A program made the translations under genes and the position numbers. This document shows positions 52,881 to 64,000 of a stretch of 64,000 nucleotides of DNA, in pieces (positions within the stretch are counted from its first letter, which is position 1; each line of letters begins with the position of its first letter). This DNA is from Anas platyrhynchos. Lineage: Eukaryota; Chordata; Aves; Anseriformes; Anatidae. The notes below the pieces were generated by a model, which made no database searches, was not told the DNA's origin, and saw nothing but the letters and a program-made list of their open reading frames with translations. Where the stretch lies: contig NC_092591.1 in the NCBI RefSeq assembly GCF_047663525.1, positions 33,389,001 through 33,453,000 on the forward strand, written 5' to 3'.

Positions 52881-55800
52881 GCCTGAGGAGAGGTTGCAGT
52901 TTTATTATCTAATCACCAGTGCAAAGCTGTGCGGCTGTGAATAAGTAAGGGGGTGAGTAGATGTATTTAATTGGTTCCTTGTTTCTAAGCAAGACAGATG
53001 AAAACTTTGCCTCATATTTGTTTGTGGTCACTTGAACCACCTAACTCATGTCTGGGGTGATCGCTTGCAGTTCTTAAATCCCTTTCCCACGTAGCTTATG
53101 CTAAAAACCTTGACTTGTAAATTCTTATATATTCTGTACTTTTAAAATGTGTGTTTTTTTGTTTTTTTTTTTCTGCTTTGGTGGTTCCTTGAACATTAGA
53201 GTGCTTTATCTGTAATTCTTCTTCTGTTTTGTTTTATTAAAACGTTTCCTTTTCTCCCCCAAACAGAATCCAATGTTCTAGATTAATAAGGGAAGGTTTA
53301 AATCTAACACTGCAGAATCTGTAAAAATCCCTGTCCTTGGTTGTCTTATACTAGAAGATCCAGCTCACCTTATTTATAGAAATGCCTGGCAAAATGACTG
53401 TCTGACATCAGTGATCAGTGGAAAGCCTCACTGAAGTGTGACAACTGCTTCTCTAATTCACTGCCTTTTTAATAATAGAGTGCAGAACTTGCCAAGATCA
53501 GCGAAACACTCAGCAGAAGTCCCATTAGTCAGTTCTGACCCACCTTCATAGACAAATTCAGATGATTTAGTTACACTACAAAACTTTAAAGACATTTTAT
53601 TGGCTTTCTTGACTACACATAATTTTAGATTTTATAGGATAGCTAAGCCAGGAGAAACTCAGATACTACAGCTTTTGAGCACATCAAATTCAGGAATGAT
53701 CTTCCCCCCTCTCCCTCTTTTTTTTTTTTTTTTTTTTTTTTGTTACAGACAGATGCCAGTGTTGAAAGTTATGTAGGAGGGAGAAAAATTGGCAGAAGAG
53801 GTAGATATGCAAATTGTCTAATTCTGTGCGTAAAGACATCCATCATGCATTCCTGAATAAATGAAAACTAAGATAATTTTCCATTTCACAGCTAACCTCT
53901 TTTTGGTAGGCACCTCCAGTGTTGTACTACTTTAGGATTTTCCTTAAGTGTGGGGGACCTATGTTTAGGGAAGACTTTCTCATCTCTTCGCTTCTTTTTT
54001 TTTTGGCTGCCTTCACAAAACAATATTCAGCCAACTCCCTGCCAACAGAGTCTGAAATTTTTATCAGATGTGGTTTCTGTTTTTTTTCTGGCTGAAAACT
54101 TCTTGGGTGTCTGGTATCTCTCTTAAGCAGAGTACAGGGATTAAAATCAGCAATGTTTAGCCTGGCTTAGAATTACTGTTCTAGAGCCTCCTTAGTATTT
54201 AGGCATGCTTAAAAATATGTGGTGATTGCTCGGATCCTCCGTATTAGTTTGTTTCTATTAACCATATTGCTTCAAATTAGGATAGTACAGACAGTGCTTA
54301 ATATCAGATAAGGTGATGAGTATATTATATTGGAGTATGGGGCCCAACCCTCACCTTCTAGGACAGTCTTGAGAGCAAAATAAACATGTTTTCCTCCTCT
54401 AGGAGAACAACTGGGACTAAATCTTCAATTTTTCTGAGATTTCTGACAGGAAAGCCAAGACTACCTTCTTGTAAGGGTGCCTCAGGATGCCTTTCTCACC
54501 AGAAGTACATATGGCAATAAAAATCCAGTTATCCATGTGTGCTTGCAGTAGTGATATCAAGGAAGAAAAACAAGACAAATCAGGATCTCTTCTTGCAGTA
54601 GTCACAAAGTCCTTTCTATCAGTGCTTGATGTTGCCAGCCATGTGAGGACCCGTGAAATTCCTACTGGGCTATGTGTACCAGGCTGTAGCAGGCACCCTG
54701 AGTTCAAATGCTTCTCAGCAGCAGTTGTTACACCGCATGCTACTGGTGCAAGTTCCCATTCTTCTGCAAAGGCTGAAGGCTTGTTTGTGGCAGCAGAAAA
54801 AATGACTACTGTTGTGAAACATGGGTGATAAAAAGGAAACGTTCTCTGCATCTTTGAAGGGGTTCTTGAGCTACCTCCCTCCTTTAACACGCTGATTTCC
54901 AGGCCAGCTCTGAGGTGACAGTTCAAAGTATATTAGCTCGTCTTCTCTTCGAAAGCAGCCTGCCAAGAGCACTCTCTGTCTCCTCAGAAAGCTCCCTCCT
55001 CAGACTGTTGCCAGCTCCCATCAGGAATACTGGCTGTGCATACCTAGCCCTTGATTTCACTGCTTCTCCTCACTATCACCAATGGGATGTGGTAAACCAA
55101 TCTCCTGGTAATTAAGTTGGCTTAATCAGCTTCCTGGCACTCTAGTACTTGGAGGTGCCGTGTGTGGGACCAAGGCAGCCCCTCTGTCAGGCTGCAGGTA
55201 CTTGATGCCTGTGCTCTGTAGCACATTGGCTCACTCAGGAGCAGGTGTAAGATGGTGAGGAAGGGCCACCCTAAATGCAAACACCAGCTGCAGAGTAGCC
55301 AAGGGACTCCATCTGGATATGGCAGGCTCGTTCAAGATGATCTGGGCTTCTCAGCACAGGAAGTGTTTGTTTGGTAAAGTGCTAACTGACCTCAGTAGTA
55401 AGCACTTTCAGTGCTGTTTAAGGCTATAAAACCTTGTTACTGGTGCTGCACAACGTACATGCAATTTGATTTAACTCATTGGTTTGTTCTCAGACGTACA
55501 ACAACCAAAAACCACCCTTCTTTTTCTCTTTTGGGACAGGTGGAGGTGGTCAGGAGTAAAGGCTTGGGTGACTATTACCAGAGATACTATTGCACTGCTT
55601 TCCTCATGTATTAGGATTAGTGGCAAGACTTGACTAGGCACAATGCCTTCCTGAACTTGCCTGAATCTAGTGAGTGTGCACTGATCTCTCCTCAATGGGA
55701 TAACTGACTCTAAGCATTGGGAAAAACTTCTCATTAGCAGTTTCCAAACCCTCTAGCTGACAGCCCCATCTCTGATTTCACTTCTGGTCTCCCTGTCTTT

Positions 55801-56520
55801 ATTTTCATTGAAGCTGACACTTCTATTAGGAGTGAAGCCTCATCTGCGACCCTTCATAAGGCTTTAACTCATAATTTGGAACAATCGTTTAGGCTGAAAC
55901 TTTATTACAACGAAACAGACTAAATAGCATTGTCTAATATTGCTTCATATCTTAGTACACCTTGTTGATCATTCAACACAACTACAAACTTTGTTCTAAG
56001 ATTTTATGACAGCAATGATAAGCACACAGCTAATGCAAACGTAAATGTAGATCCTCAAAGATGAATTTTAATTGGCAGTTTTCTTCTTCCTATCTGTTGC
56101 TTTTCTGAAGAAAGGCAGTGGTAAAGTGTATGCCTTCTAAGTCAGAATTGTCTAAAGTCCTAAGTCCTATTCTCAGTCGCAGACAGTGATGCCGACATAC
56201 TGGGAACACAGCTGGTATCTTGCGCGGTGGCTTGAAACACCCGTGTGCTGTAACACAGACTACAGAGTAGAAACGCCTGTGTCCAGAACAGTGTCCAAGG
56301 GCTTTTGTCTTCTTACCATTAATATTTCTTAGTGCAGTGTTCCCAGTGAGAAAGCACAAGCATTGTGAGCTGTATCGCCACTAGAAGACAGGAGCAGCAG
56401 GAACAGGCAGGCAGCAGTTTCACACCTCGGTCTGCCCTTGTGGTGGGCGGTAGGCCAGGTACCCTCCTGCAGCACCTTCTAGCTGTCCTTAAGTTTGTAA
56501 GACAAAGCTGACCAGATCTG
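52881..56520. other. Intergenic DNA
   Basis: No gene recognised. It contains the T24 run at 53718-53741. The open frames at 54417-54926 (minus) and 54487-54828 (plus) overlap each other and have no recognised domain. Confidence 0.5.
53718..53741. repeat. T24 homopolymer with C/T-rich flank
   Basis: 24 T preceded by CTTCCCCCCTCTCCCTC, a 40-bp pyrimidine-only tract. Confidence 0.9.
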
Positions 56521-56529
56521 GTGTTGGTG

Positions 56530-56610
56530 ATTTACCACTTCAAGTGGTGGGTTGGACGAGGTGATGTCCAGAGACCCCTTCTGACCAACCTTTCTGGATT
56601 TTTTCTGGTG
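56530..56610 (+). mobile_element. CR1 LINE 3' tail fragment
   Basis: GTGGGTTGGACGAGGTGATG, CCAGAGACCCCTTCTGACCA and CCTTTCTGGATT match the conserved CR1 3'UTR end (GGTTGGAC.AGATGA...GGTCCCTTCCAACC...TTCT). Heavily decayed, sense orientation, no octamer array left. Confidence 0.6.
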
Positions 56611-57558
56611 ACTGCATAGTCTTTGACTTACTGCCTATCAGCACAGTGGCAGGATTTGTGCAGAGAATGCAATATTCCGAGTAAATCATACAGGCTATTG
56701 GAAAACTTTGATCTCAGTTTAGATAAAATGTTTGGATAGAGTTGGGACAAGGAGAAGTTTTATTTTCTTCAAATAAAAGAGGACTGGCTTTGTGGGTAAA
56801 GAGCTATAGTGCTTGGGATCCAAGCACTGTTCACCTACACTGCAATCATACTAATAGGTGGTAATAAAAATGCACTATCTTCTGACAACCACACTACTGA
56901 TTACTACATTTGTCACAGCCAGTAGAGCACTATGAGAAGCTTTCTGATGTGCTTGTAGTGACTGGTGCCAGCACTTTTTGCAGTTCAGCCACAGCTGGTG
57001 GAACTTCGAGTTCTCCTCCCTTCTCACTGCTGGCCAGCCGGTTCCAGAGCGGTCCAACTTATAGCAACGAGAGAAACCAAGTTATAAACTAGTGCTTCAC
57101 TACAGTGAGCTTGGGCTGAGCTTTTTGTGGAATTCGAAGTGGTGGCTGCAAGGCAGGTACAGATTTATTTATTCCCAAGTCTTCTGTGGCATTCACATCT
57201 TGCATGTTCTGAATCTTCTGTCTTGTTAATGCATTCTCTTTACATGTTGTGTAGCACAAACTGGAGTATATTCATGTCCATAGAGTCGTGTGACAAGATA
57301 ATCTTCTTGGCATGCTGATGGGTGATGTCTGAAATAAATTTAATTTATTTCACTTATGACTTAATTGGGAAAAAGTTGGGGAAAAAATCAAAGATATATT
57401 TTCTGAGAGATTAATGTGTGCTCGCCAGACTTCTGGAAGCACTCCTCTAGCAGTTGTCGGCCTCGAGGATGACAGGCATCCTTTCTGGCTGTCCCTGGCC
57501 ATTGCTGCACACGTGGTGCGGCATTCACTGTCTGGGGTGAAGAAACAGAACCCTGGGG

Positions 57559-59088
57559 GTGCGAGCTCTCTGCAGCAGGGCATATCTCCTCAAGAAACTG
57601 GCTGTTCTTGGCTTGGACTGGCGCACGCTTCGTTGGGTTAGAAACTGGCTGGATAGCCGGGCCCAAAGAGTTGTGGTAAATGGAGCCAAGTCCAGTTGGA
57701 GGCCAGTCACTAGTGGCGTCCCCCAGGGCTCAGTGCTGGGGCCGGTCCTCTTTAACATCTTCATCAATGATCTGGATGACGGCATTGAGTGCACCCTCAG
57801 TAAGTTTGCAGATGACACCAAGCTAGGTGCGTGTGTCGATCTGCTCGAGGGTAGGAAGGCTCTGCAGGAGGATCTGGATAGGCTGCACCGATGGGCTGAG
57901 GTCAACTGTATGAAGTTCAACAAGGCCAAGTGCCGGGTCCTGCACCTGGGGCGCAATAACCCCAAGCAGAACTACAGGCTGGGAGAGGAATGGTTGGAGA
58001 GCTGCCAGGCAGAGAAGGACCTGGGAGTGATGGTGGACAGTCAGCTGAATATGAGCCAGCAGTGTGCTCAGGTGGCCAAGAAGGCCACCATACAGCTAAA
58101 TAAAAACATCATACGATGGGTGAGCAATTGGCTAACGGGCAGGGCCCAAAGGGTTATGGTAAATGGGGCTGCGTCAGGCTGGCGGGCGGTCACCAGTGGG
58201 GTCCCTCAAGGCTCCATTTTAGGGCCGGTACTTTTCAATATTTTTATAAACGATCTGGATGTAGGAATAGAAGGCATTTTGAGCAAGTTTGCTGATGACA
58301 CCAAACTTGGAGGAGTTGTGGACTCGAATGAGGGTGGAAAGGCCTTGCAGAGGGATCTGGATAGGTTGGAGAGCTGGGCGATCGCCAACCGCATGAAGTT
58401 CAATAAGAGCAAGTGCCGGGTCCTGCACCTGGGACGGGGAAACCCTGGCTGCACGTACAGACTGGGCGATGAGACGCTGGAGAGCAGCCTAGAAGAGAGG
58501 GATCTGGGGGTCGTGGTAGACAGCAAGTTGAATATGAGCCAGCAGTGTGCCCTGGCAGCCAGGAGGGCCAACCGTGTCCTGGGGTGCATCAAGCACGGCA
58601 TTGCTAGTAGGTCAAGGGAGGTGATTGTCCCGCTCTACTCTGCGCTGGTGCGGCCTCACCTCGAGTACTGTGTGCAGTTCTGGGCACCACAGTATAAAAA
58701 GGACATGAAACTGTTGGAGAGTGTCCAGAGGAGGGCTACGAAGATGGTGAAAGGCCTGGAGGGGAAGACGTACGAGGAACGGCTGAGGGCACTGGGCCTG
58801 TTCAGCCTGGAGAAGAGGAGGCTGAGGGGAGACCTCATCGCAGTCTACAACTTCCTCGTAAGGGGGTGTCGAGAGGCAGGAGACCTTTTCTCCATTAACA
58901 CCAGCGACAGGACCCGCGGGAATGGAGTTAAGCTGAGGCAGGGGAAGTTTAGGCTGGACATCAGGAAGGGGTTCTTCACAGAGAGAGTGGTTGCACACTG
59001 GAACAGGCTCCCCAGGGAAGTGGTCACTGCACCGAGCCTGACTGAATTTAAGAAGAGATTGGACTGTGCACTTAGTCACATGGTCTGA
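57559..59088 (+). pseudogene. CR1 ORF2 fragment with duplicated RT core
   Basis: 509-codon open frame. Intact CR1 ORF2 carries an N-terminal endonuclease and one RT (known). Here unit 1 (residues 25-176) and unit 2 (residues 186-337) each contain RW.(7)[22 protein letters not shown], the catalytic FADDTKLG (83-90 and 244-251), [14 protein letters not shown] and [15 protein letters not shown]. By hand they agree at 113 of 152 positions without gaps. A 9-residue filler (TIQLNKNII) joins them. After unit 2 the normal C-terminal part follows once: [73 protein letters not shown]. It lacks the endonuclease, so it is not autonomous. The first 7 or so residues may be flanking DNA. Confidence 0.85.
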
Positions 59089-59184
59089 ACTTGGGTAGAC
59101 CTGTGCGGTGTCAAGAGTTGGACTTGATGATCCTTAAGGGTCCCTTCCAACTCAGGATATTCTATGATTCTATGATTCTATGAT
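57580..59184 (+). mobile_element. CR1 LINE, 5'-truncated, chimeric
   Basis: Encodes reverse transcriptase from the [12 protein letters not shown] block to the end of ORF2. A typical CR1 3'UTR follows (GTTGGACTTGATGATCCTTA, GGGTCCCTTCCAACTC) and then three ATTCTATG octamers. The 5' edge is set where CR1-like protein similarity begins; upstream endonuclease and first RT blocks are absent. The coding part contains two RT cores in tandem (see the ORF entry). Few decay signs, so a fairly young insertion. Confidence 0.9.
59159..59184 (+). repeat. CR1 3'-terminal octamer array
   Basis: Three copies of ATTCTATG plus a partial one, the standard end of CR1 elements. Confidence 0.92.
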
Positions 59185-62100
59185 TGTTTGTTCGTGACCC
59201 AGATGTTGAACATAAAATTATTCCACAACTGAATATGGCTTCCTTGGCCTACCTAGACCAAGGATACTTGGTCTGGAAAAAAACATTAGTGTAACATCCA
59301 GCAAATGCACTGAGCAGCAGTGATTATAAGATAAGGTTAATTTTGTAATTAGTAAGTAAGTTTAGACTGTGAAATTTTGGTGGAACTGACTGTTATGTCA
59401 ATAGCTTCTCCCTCTGTCCTTTTCCTACGGATAATGAGCCAGGTTATTAATTTATCTGAGCAACAGAGAGAACACTTGTGCTAACATTGATACACTGAAA
59501 CTTCTGCTTGTTCATATGCTGCAAAATACACAAACCTAAGGACACTTGCTGTTCTTAGATTACATTTCCTTCCTTTATATGAAGCTTGTTCCTATTATAG
59601 TGATATGGCTAAAATTTTATATGAATAGAATTCACGTATATATTCCAATGAAGTTTACAGTTAGTAATGCCGTGTCTATGAATGTCCTCTGGCATAAAAG
59701 CTATTCATTGTAAGTAGTGCAGACTGAACCGTACTGTAATGGCTTTTTTGTGACACCTAAGTTGCCTTTTTGGAGGCCTAAAATTTATCTTTGAGAAAGT
59801 GTCCCAGGGTTCCCCATGTCAGAGGTATGTCTGCAGGGCAAGAAGTGCCTATTCTAAAAAAAAAAAAAAAAAGTGTCACGATATTTTTTCTAGGTGTTAG
59901 ACTCAGTGTACAAAACATTTCCAGAATGATGGCCCACAGAGTGAAAACAGCCAGAAAAAAAATCAGTAAAAACTGCTTTTTAGATTGACTAACTCTGAAA
60001 CTCATCAAGCTTTATTGCTTTTATCAGCTTTTTAGTAGAAACGTTTGCCTATTACTGAATAATATGGAGAGTTTATGAGAGCAGTGGCTTCTCCTTGTAA
60101 TCAGTGGTGACTGAACAGAGCTCCACATGGATGCAAATGTCCTTCAGGTACACCTGAAGGATCTGTGTACAGGAACAGGAAATTATTTTTTGTGCCGAAG
60201 ACGACCAACCCCATTAGTGAATAATAGAGCATTGTGTGTTTTTTCACCAGTTCAGTGAGCAATCCTGAGAAACGTAATAAAGGAATCCACAGAGTGAAAT
60301 ACATTAATGTAAAAACCTCTCTAACTTTTTAACTAGACCACTACAAACTTCCCATTTTGAACAAAGGGAAAGTATTAAATTATTGCAAGACTGCTCTGAC
60401 AAACTTTAAAGGGTTTCTGTACATTGGCACCTGGTGGCAGAATTTGGTACATGTAACGTGTGCTTCGGTCTAAATCAGGAGTCAGGAGTTAGACTCTTGC
60501 CCGCAGAAATAATACAGGTGGTCATTAATTGCCAGTGTTATCTGAGCTGAGTGCCTGCAGAGACATTTCTGTATCATGTTGCTAATGCCCTCAGACAATC
60601 ATATCTTGAATTTATATTCTGTTTAGCTTATTTTACAACTTAAAAGTAAAGACCACTAAATTTCAGAATTTCACAGTAAAAATGTATTGATTTCTCTGTA
60701 GAAAGTCTCTTTAATCTGTAGGACATTTCTTGTGCCCTCTCCCCATGAGAATGAGTAAATGAATAAAGAAAATGTACAATTTTTCCTTTAGAAATGTCAA
60801 AAAGTATTCTTGAACTGTATGAAAAATAATTTGAGTACACATGCACATACATATAAATACATGTAATGTGTACATACAGCTACAAAATAACAGGAAAAAC
60901 TACAAGAACAAATTTATTTCTCCTTCATTATTGCAAGTTAACATGAAAAATTCTTAAGCCTTAAAACAATGTTAGAATATACAACAAAGGTTTTATCGAA
61001 TGACTGGAAGATTAAAGTTCTCCTTGCGGAAAAAATGAGTAAAACACAGATTTGAACAAATTTACTTAGCCTGTAAGAATTTAAGTCTGTAACTTCTTCA
61101 GATGTAACATTCCTGGACTTTTCTCTGAAAAAGAAAACAACCCCTAGCATATGATTAAGTTTATCTGATAGTTCCTGCTATATGCTTGGCACTATTTCTT
61201 GCTCTACCTGTTTAGTAGCTACCCTAAAATATATGACCTCTTTTATAAATTAGTTTTTTGATACATACTTAAGCTCAGAAACATTCCTGTAATACAATGG
61301 CATTAAGAATATCGTTTGAGGAATCTTAAAACATAACAGAGTTGAATAGACGGAGCTGATCAAATGGATGTTGGAAGGGTCATTTTAAAAGCACAAGTCA
61401 AGCAAAATCATAATTGCCTATGGGAGCATCGTGTAAACACCTAGAAAGGCAGAAAAATGAATTTTAGATGTGAATTTCCTAGTTCTTGGGGAAGTTTATT
61501 TTCAGGATGTAAAATTTGCTATATCCAGGCTTGAACAAGATGCTTGTACATCTACATGCTAATTAACGAATTCAGTCGATGTACAGGTAAACAAGCAAAA
61601 CAGTTCATAGATGTTCTTTTGAAAATCTATGAACTTCCATCTGCGTCAGTTAATTACTGATGCTGTTCAACTTTCTCAGCACATTGTAAAGGAGTAAATG
61701 GGCCTCTTCCAGAGAAATAAAACACCCGTTAGGAGAGCTTTACCTCCAACTGCCAATTAATTCATCTGTTAGAGCATTTCATATATTGAAAGAATGAGGT
61801 CCTCTGCCCTACCTTGTTCTGCCTCTCTCTGGGCCATAAAGAAAATGCGTGTGCCTTGTTTGGTAACTTACATACTTTAGCCTCTATTAAGGAATAAATT
61901 CAAAACCCATGTGAAATATCTCTACCTGATCGGATGCACGTGCAGTTCTTTCAGTATGAGTACACACGGAATGGCAGAACTGTGGATATGGGGATATTGC
62001 TCCTGTGCTAATCATCATAAACACACCAAATGGTTTTAAAGATCAGCAAAGCAGAACATTGGAAATGGAAGCCTGTATGATGGGATTTAATAGTTCAAAT

Positions 62101-62460
62101 GAGAAGTGGATGTTTTGTTATTTTTTAATTATTTATGATTTTTTCTATATTTTTTTTCAACCCAGGCAAAACACTTCAAGTATTTGAGTGTGAATCTGGG
62201 GAACACAGACTTTTTCCCACATTGAAAATAAAATTTGGTGACTTGTCTTTGAAAAGCTGTGGTACTTTGGAGAATGCATTTGACTTTTTGATGTATGGAA
62301 ACTGCTCACTTTGGTCGAATAAGCGTTCGAAGAAATGCAGCTTGCTTCTCAGCAGGATTATTTGCTACCCAGACCCTAGCGTGCGAGTTCTTCCAGTGCC
62401 TGTGGGGAATGGGCCCTGCTCAATCCACCCACTCTGGCCTGTTTCAGATCATGCCTTTAC
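59185..62460. other. Intergenic DNA
   Basis: AT-rich. An A17 run at 59856-59872 is the only low-complexity feature noted. No gene or repeat family recognised. Confidence 0.5.
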
Positions 62461-62800
62461 AGGACTATCAGTTACCCTTCTAGCAGATACTGTACCTGTA
62501 TTCAAGAAGGGTCAGGAGTGGCAGTAAACTTGATCCAGGCAACAATGGGGCCATTAGTCTGACTCAACAGTGTGCAAAGCTTTAGCACAGATCTTAAAGG
62601 AAATAATTAAGGTAGGACAATAAAAGGGAGCACACATTTTTCCGGAGGGTAGATCATGCCTTACTGATCTGGTATCTTTGATAAGAGAAACAATCTGTTT
62701 AAGAGAAATGCCGTAGTTTTAATTTCTATTTAAGAGAAATGCTGTGGTTTTAATTTACCTGGACTTCAGAACAGCCTGTAATATATTATCACTCTGAAAG
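62461..62800 (+). mobile_element. Decayed LINE (CR1-like) reverse-transcriptase relic
   Basis: One frame, broken only by stops, reads DTVPVFKKG, then KALAQILKEIIK, then EGRSCLTDLVSL, then IYLDFRTACNIL. These match in order and spacing the LINE RT blocks usually written TPIFKKG, K..EQILL..I, GRSCLTNLVSF and VYLDF.KAFDTV (known for CR1 and relatives). A 31-bp tandem duplication (62698-62756) lies between the last two. Far older than the 57.6 kb copy; subfamily not assignable. Confidence 0.6.
62698..62756. repeat. 31-bp imperfect tandem duplication
   Basis: TTTAAGAGAAATG then C/T, CGT/TGT and GGTTTTAATTT-type sequence is repeated with an offset of 31 bp and two mismatches over 28 bp. Confidence 0.8.
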
Positions 62801-64000
62801 TCTTGCAGCTGTGAGTGCTGAGCTTCTGATGATACAAGCATGAGGACACACAAGGTCTTCAGAGCAAAGATGAGCAATTGATGTTCGGTGTGACTGAAAT
62901 GTGGGATGGAAAGGAGAGGCACAGACAGAGTGGACGGGACATGACAGACTGTTGAATTAGTGACTACAGCAGGGTAAGATTGAATTTATCAAGGCCTGAG
63001 ATGAAGCAGTATTAATAAATGACGTGTGAAGGGCAAGAATCTGATTAGGAGTTGTTGGGGTTTTTTTTGAGCTGTATTAACTACTTAGATAACAGCTTCT
63101 ACTCTGAGTTACTGTGAAGGCTTTTCCGCATATATTATGTTTTTATTTATTTATCTGTTCTTTAATATAGTTGATTTGTTTGTCTCTGGCAAGTGTATGT
63201 CACTTTTTCTCCTCTACCCTATCAGGAAAGAAAAAAAAAAAACAAACAGATCAGGGCATCAGAAGTTTGTTTGTTTTTAAGTCCATTGAAGGACTTTAAT
63301 CATAAATTAGCCCAAACCAAACTTTATTTTGCATTTCTTATTTAAATAATCAAATATAAAGAGCTTTGAATTATTGATGGTGAATCAACCACGCAGGGAC
63401 TAGCAGAGTTTATGCAGAGAACACAGCCCAGTCCCTAATCCTGCCATCTGTTTCCAGAGGTCTTTCCAGCCTTTTAGTAGGCAACCCTATCATTTCAACT
63501 GTTTGCCATGGCACTCAAACATATCAGTAACACACACAGGTATTATTGTAATTTTATTTTTTTTACATGGAAAATCTTATCCCAAGATCAAGTATTGAAG
63601 ATCACCCTATGTTTGACTGTGACCAGGATTTCTCCGTGCCAAGTGTTTGTTTGAGACACACCTGCACTTACAAATCTATCTCCAGTAGATTTTAAACATA
63701 TATCACACATTTTCATTAGTTTAGTTTGGACAAATCATAGCCCAGTTTGTTTGTTACTGATATTATTCTTCTGAACTACAGTGTGAGTGCGTACGGTAAT
63801 GTTTATCCACGTATGGAGGTAAAGGGTACCATATAGAGACACTCCTGGTTTTAAATGTGTGCAACCTTTTCCATTTGTAAGAGTTTCAGTTTCTTGTATT
63901 CTTTTTTTCCAAATTTTGCTGTTCAGATTGAAAATGTTTTTGATTTTTTTTTTTACTGAATACTTTTTGCAATTAAATGTAGAATTTGTGTAATATTTCC
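62801..64000. other. Intergenic DNA at window end
   Basis: AT-rich with short A/T homopolymers (for example near 63229 and 63940). No gene or repeat family recognised. Confidence 0.5.

Noticed and set aside
62135-62527. 130-codon plus-strand frame
   Set aside because: Only its last residues (VPVFKKG) make sense, as part of the decayed LINE relic; the rest is chance.

Overview
The window is vertebrate nuclear DNA, almost certainly from a bird. Three protein-coding genes with GT-AG or GC-AG introns can be read exon by exon. Each matches what I remember of its human counterpart closely enough to fix splice phases. The order NUSAP1(+), NDUFAF1(-), RTF1(+) is the order on human 15q15.1. The interspersed repeats are CR1 LINEs with the ATTCTATG-type 3' octamer, the usual repeat of birds and other sauropsids, and the compact introns fit a bird. 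I cannot name the species from sequence alone.

Layout. 1-3.6 kb: the last four coding exons and 3'UTR of NUSAP1, a spindle microtubule protein; the 5' part lies upstream of the window. 3.6-4.5 kb: the gap between two converging 3' ends. 4.5-9.2 kb: the whole NDUFAF1 coding region on the minus strand (4 coding exons, 303 aa, CIA30 family, mitochondrial complex I assembly). 9.2-9.96 kb: a CpG-island divergent promoter shared with RTF1, with a perfect NRF1 palindrome, GCC triplets and G-quadruplex-type runs. 9.97-39.0 kb: complete RTF1 (18 coding exons, 670 aa, PAF1-complex/Plus3 elongation factor) plus its 3'UTR. Its introns carry a decayed CR1 tail, a G-quadruplex candidate and a TATG microsatellite. 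39-64 kb: AT-rich intergenic DNA with no coding exon I can support. It holds a short CR1 tail (56.5 kb), a 5'-truncated CR1 with a 509-codon open frame (57.6-59.2 kb) and an old single-frame reverse-transcriptase relic (62.5-62.8 kb).

How the genes relate. NDUFAF1 and RTF1 are head-to-head over one CpG island, so their transcription is probably linked; the NRF1 site fits the mitochondrial role of NDUFAF1. NUSAP1 and NDUFAF1 are tail-to-tail. The three proteins do not form a pathway.

The most unusual observations are: (a) the CR1 reading frame carries two consecutive, diverged reverse-transcriptase cores (about 74% identical) joined in frame; (b) two introns, one in NDUFAF1 and one in RTF1, can only be spliced in frame with GC-AG donors, and the RTF1 one sits 5 nt from a competing GT donor that would create an early stop; (c) the sequence matching the amino-terminal extension annotated for human RTF1 is out of frame here and ends as an upstream ORF overlapping the RTF1 start codon. 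I found no new multi-gene system.
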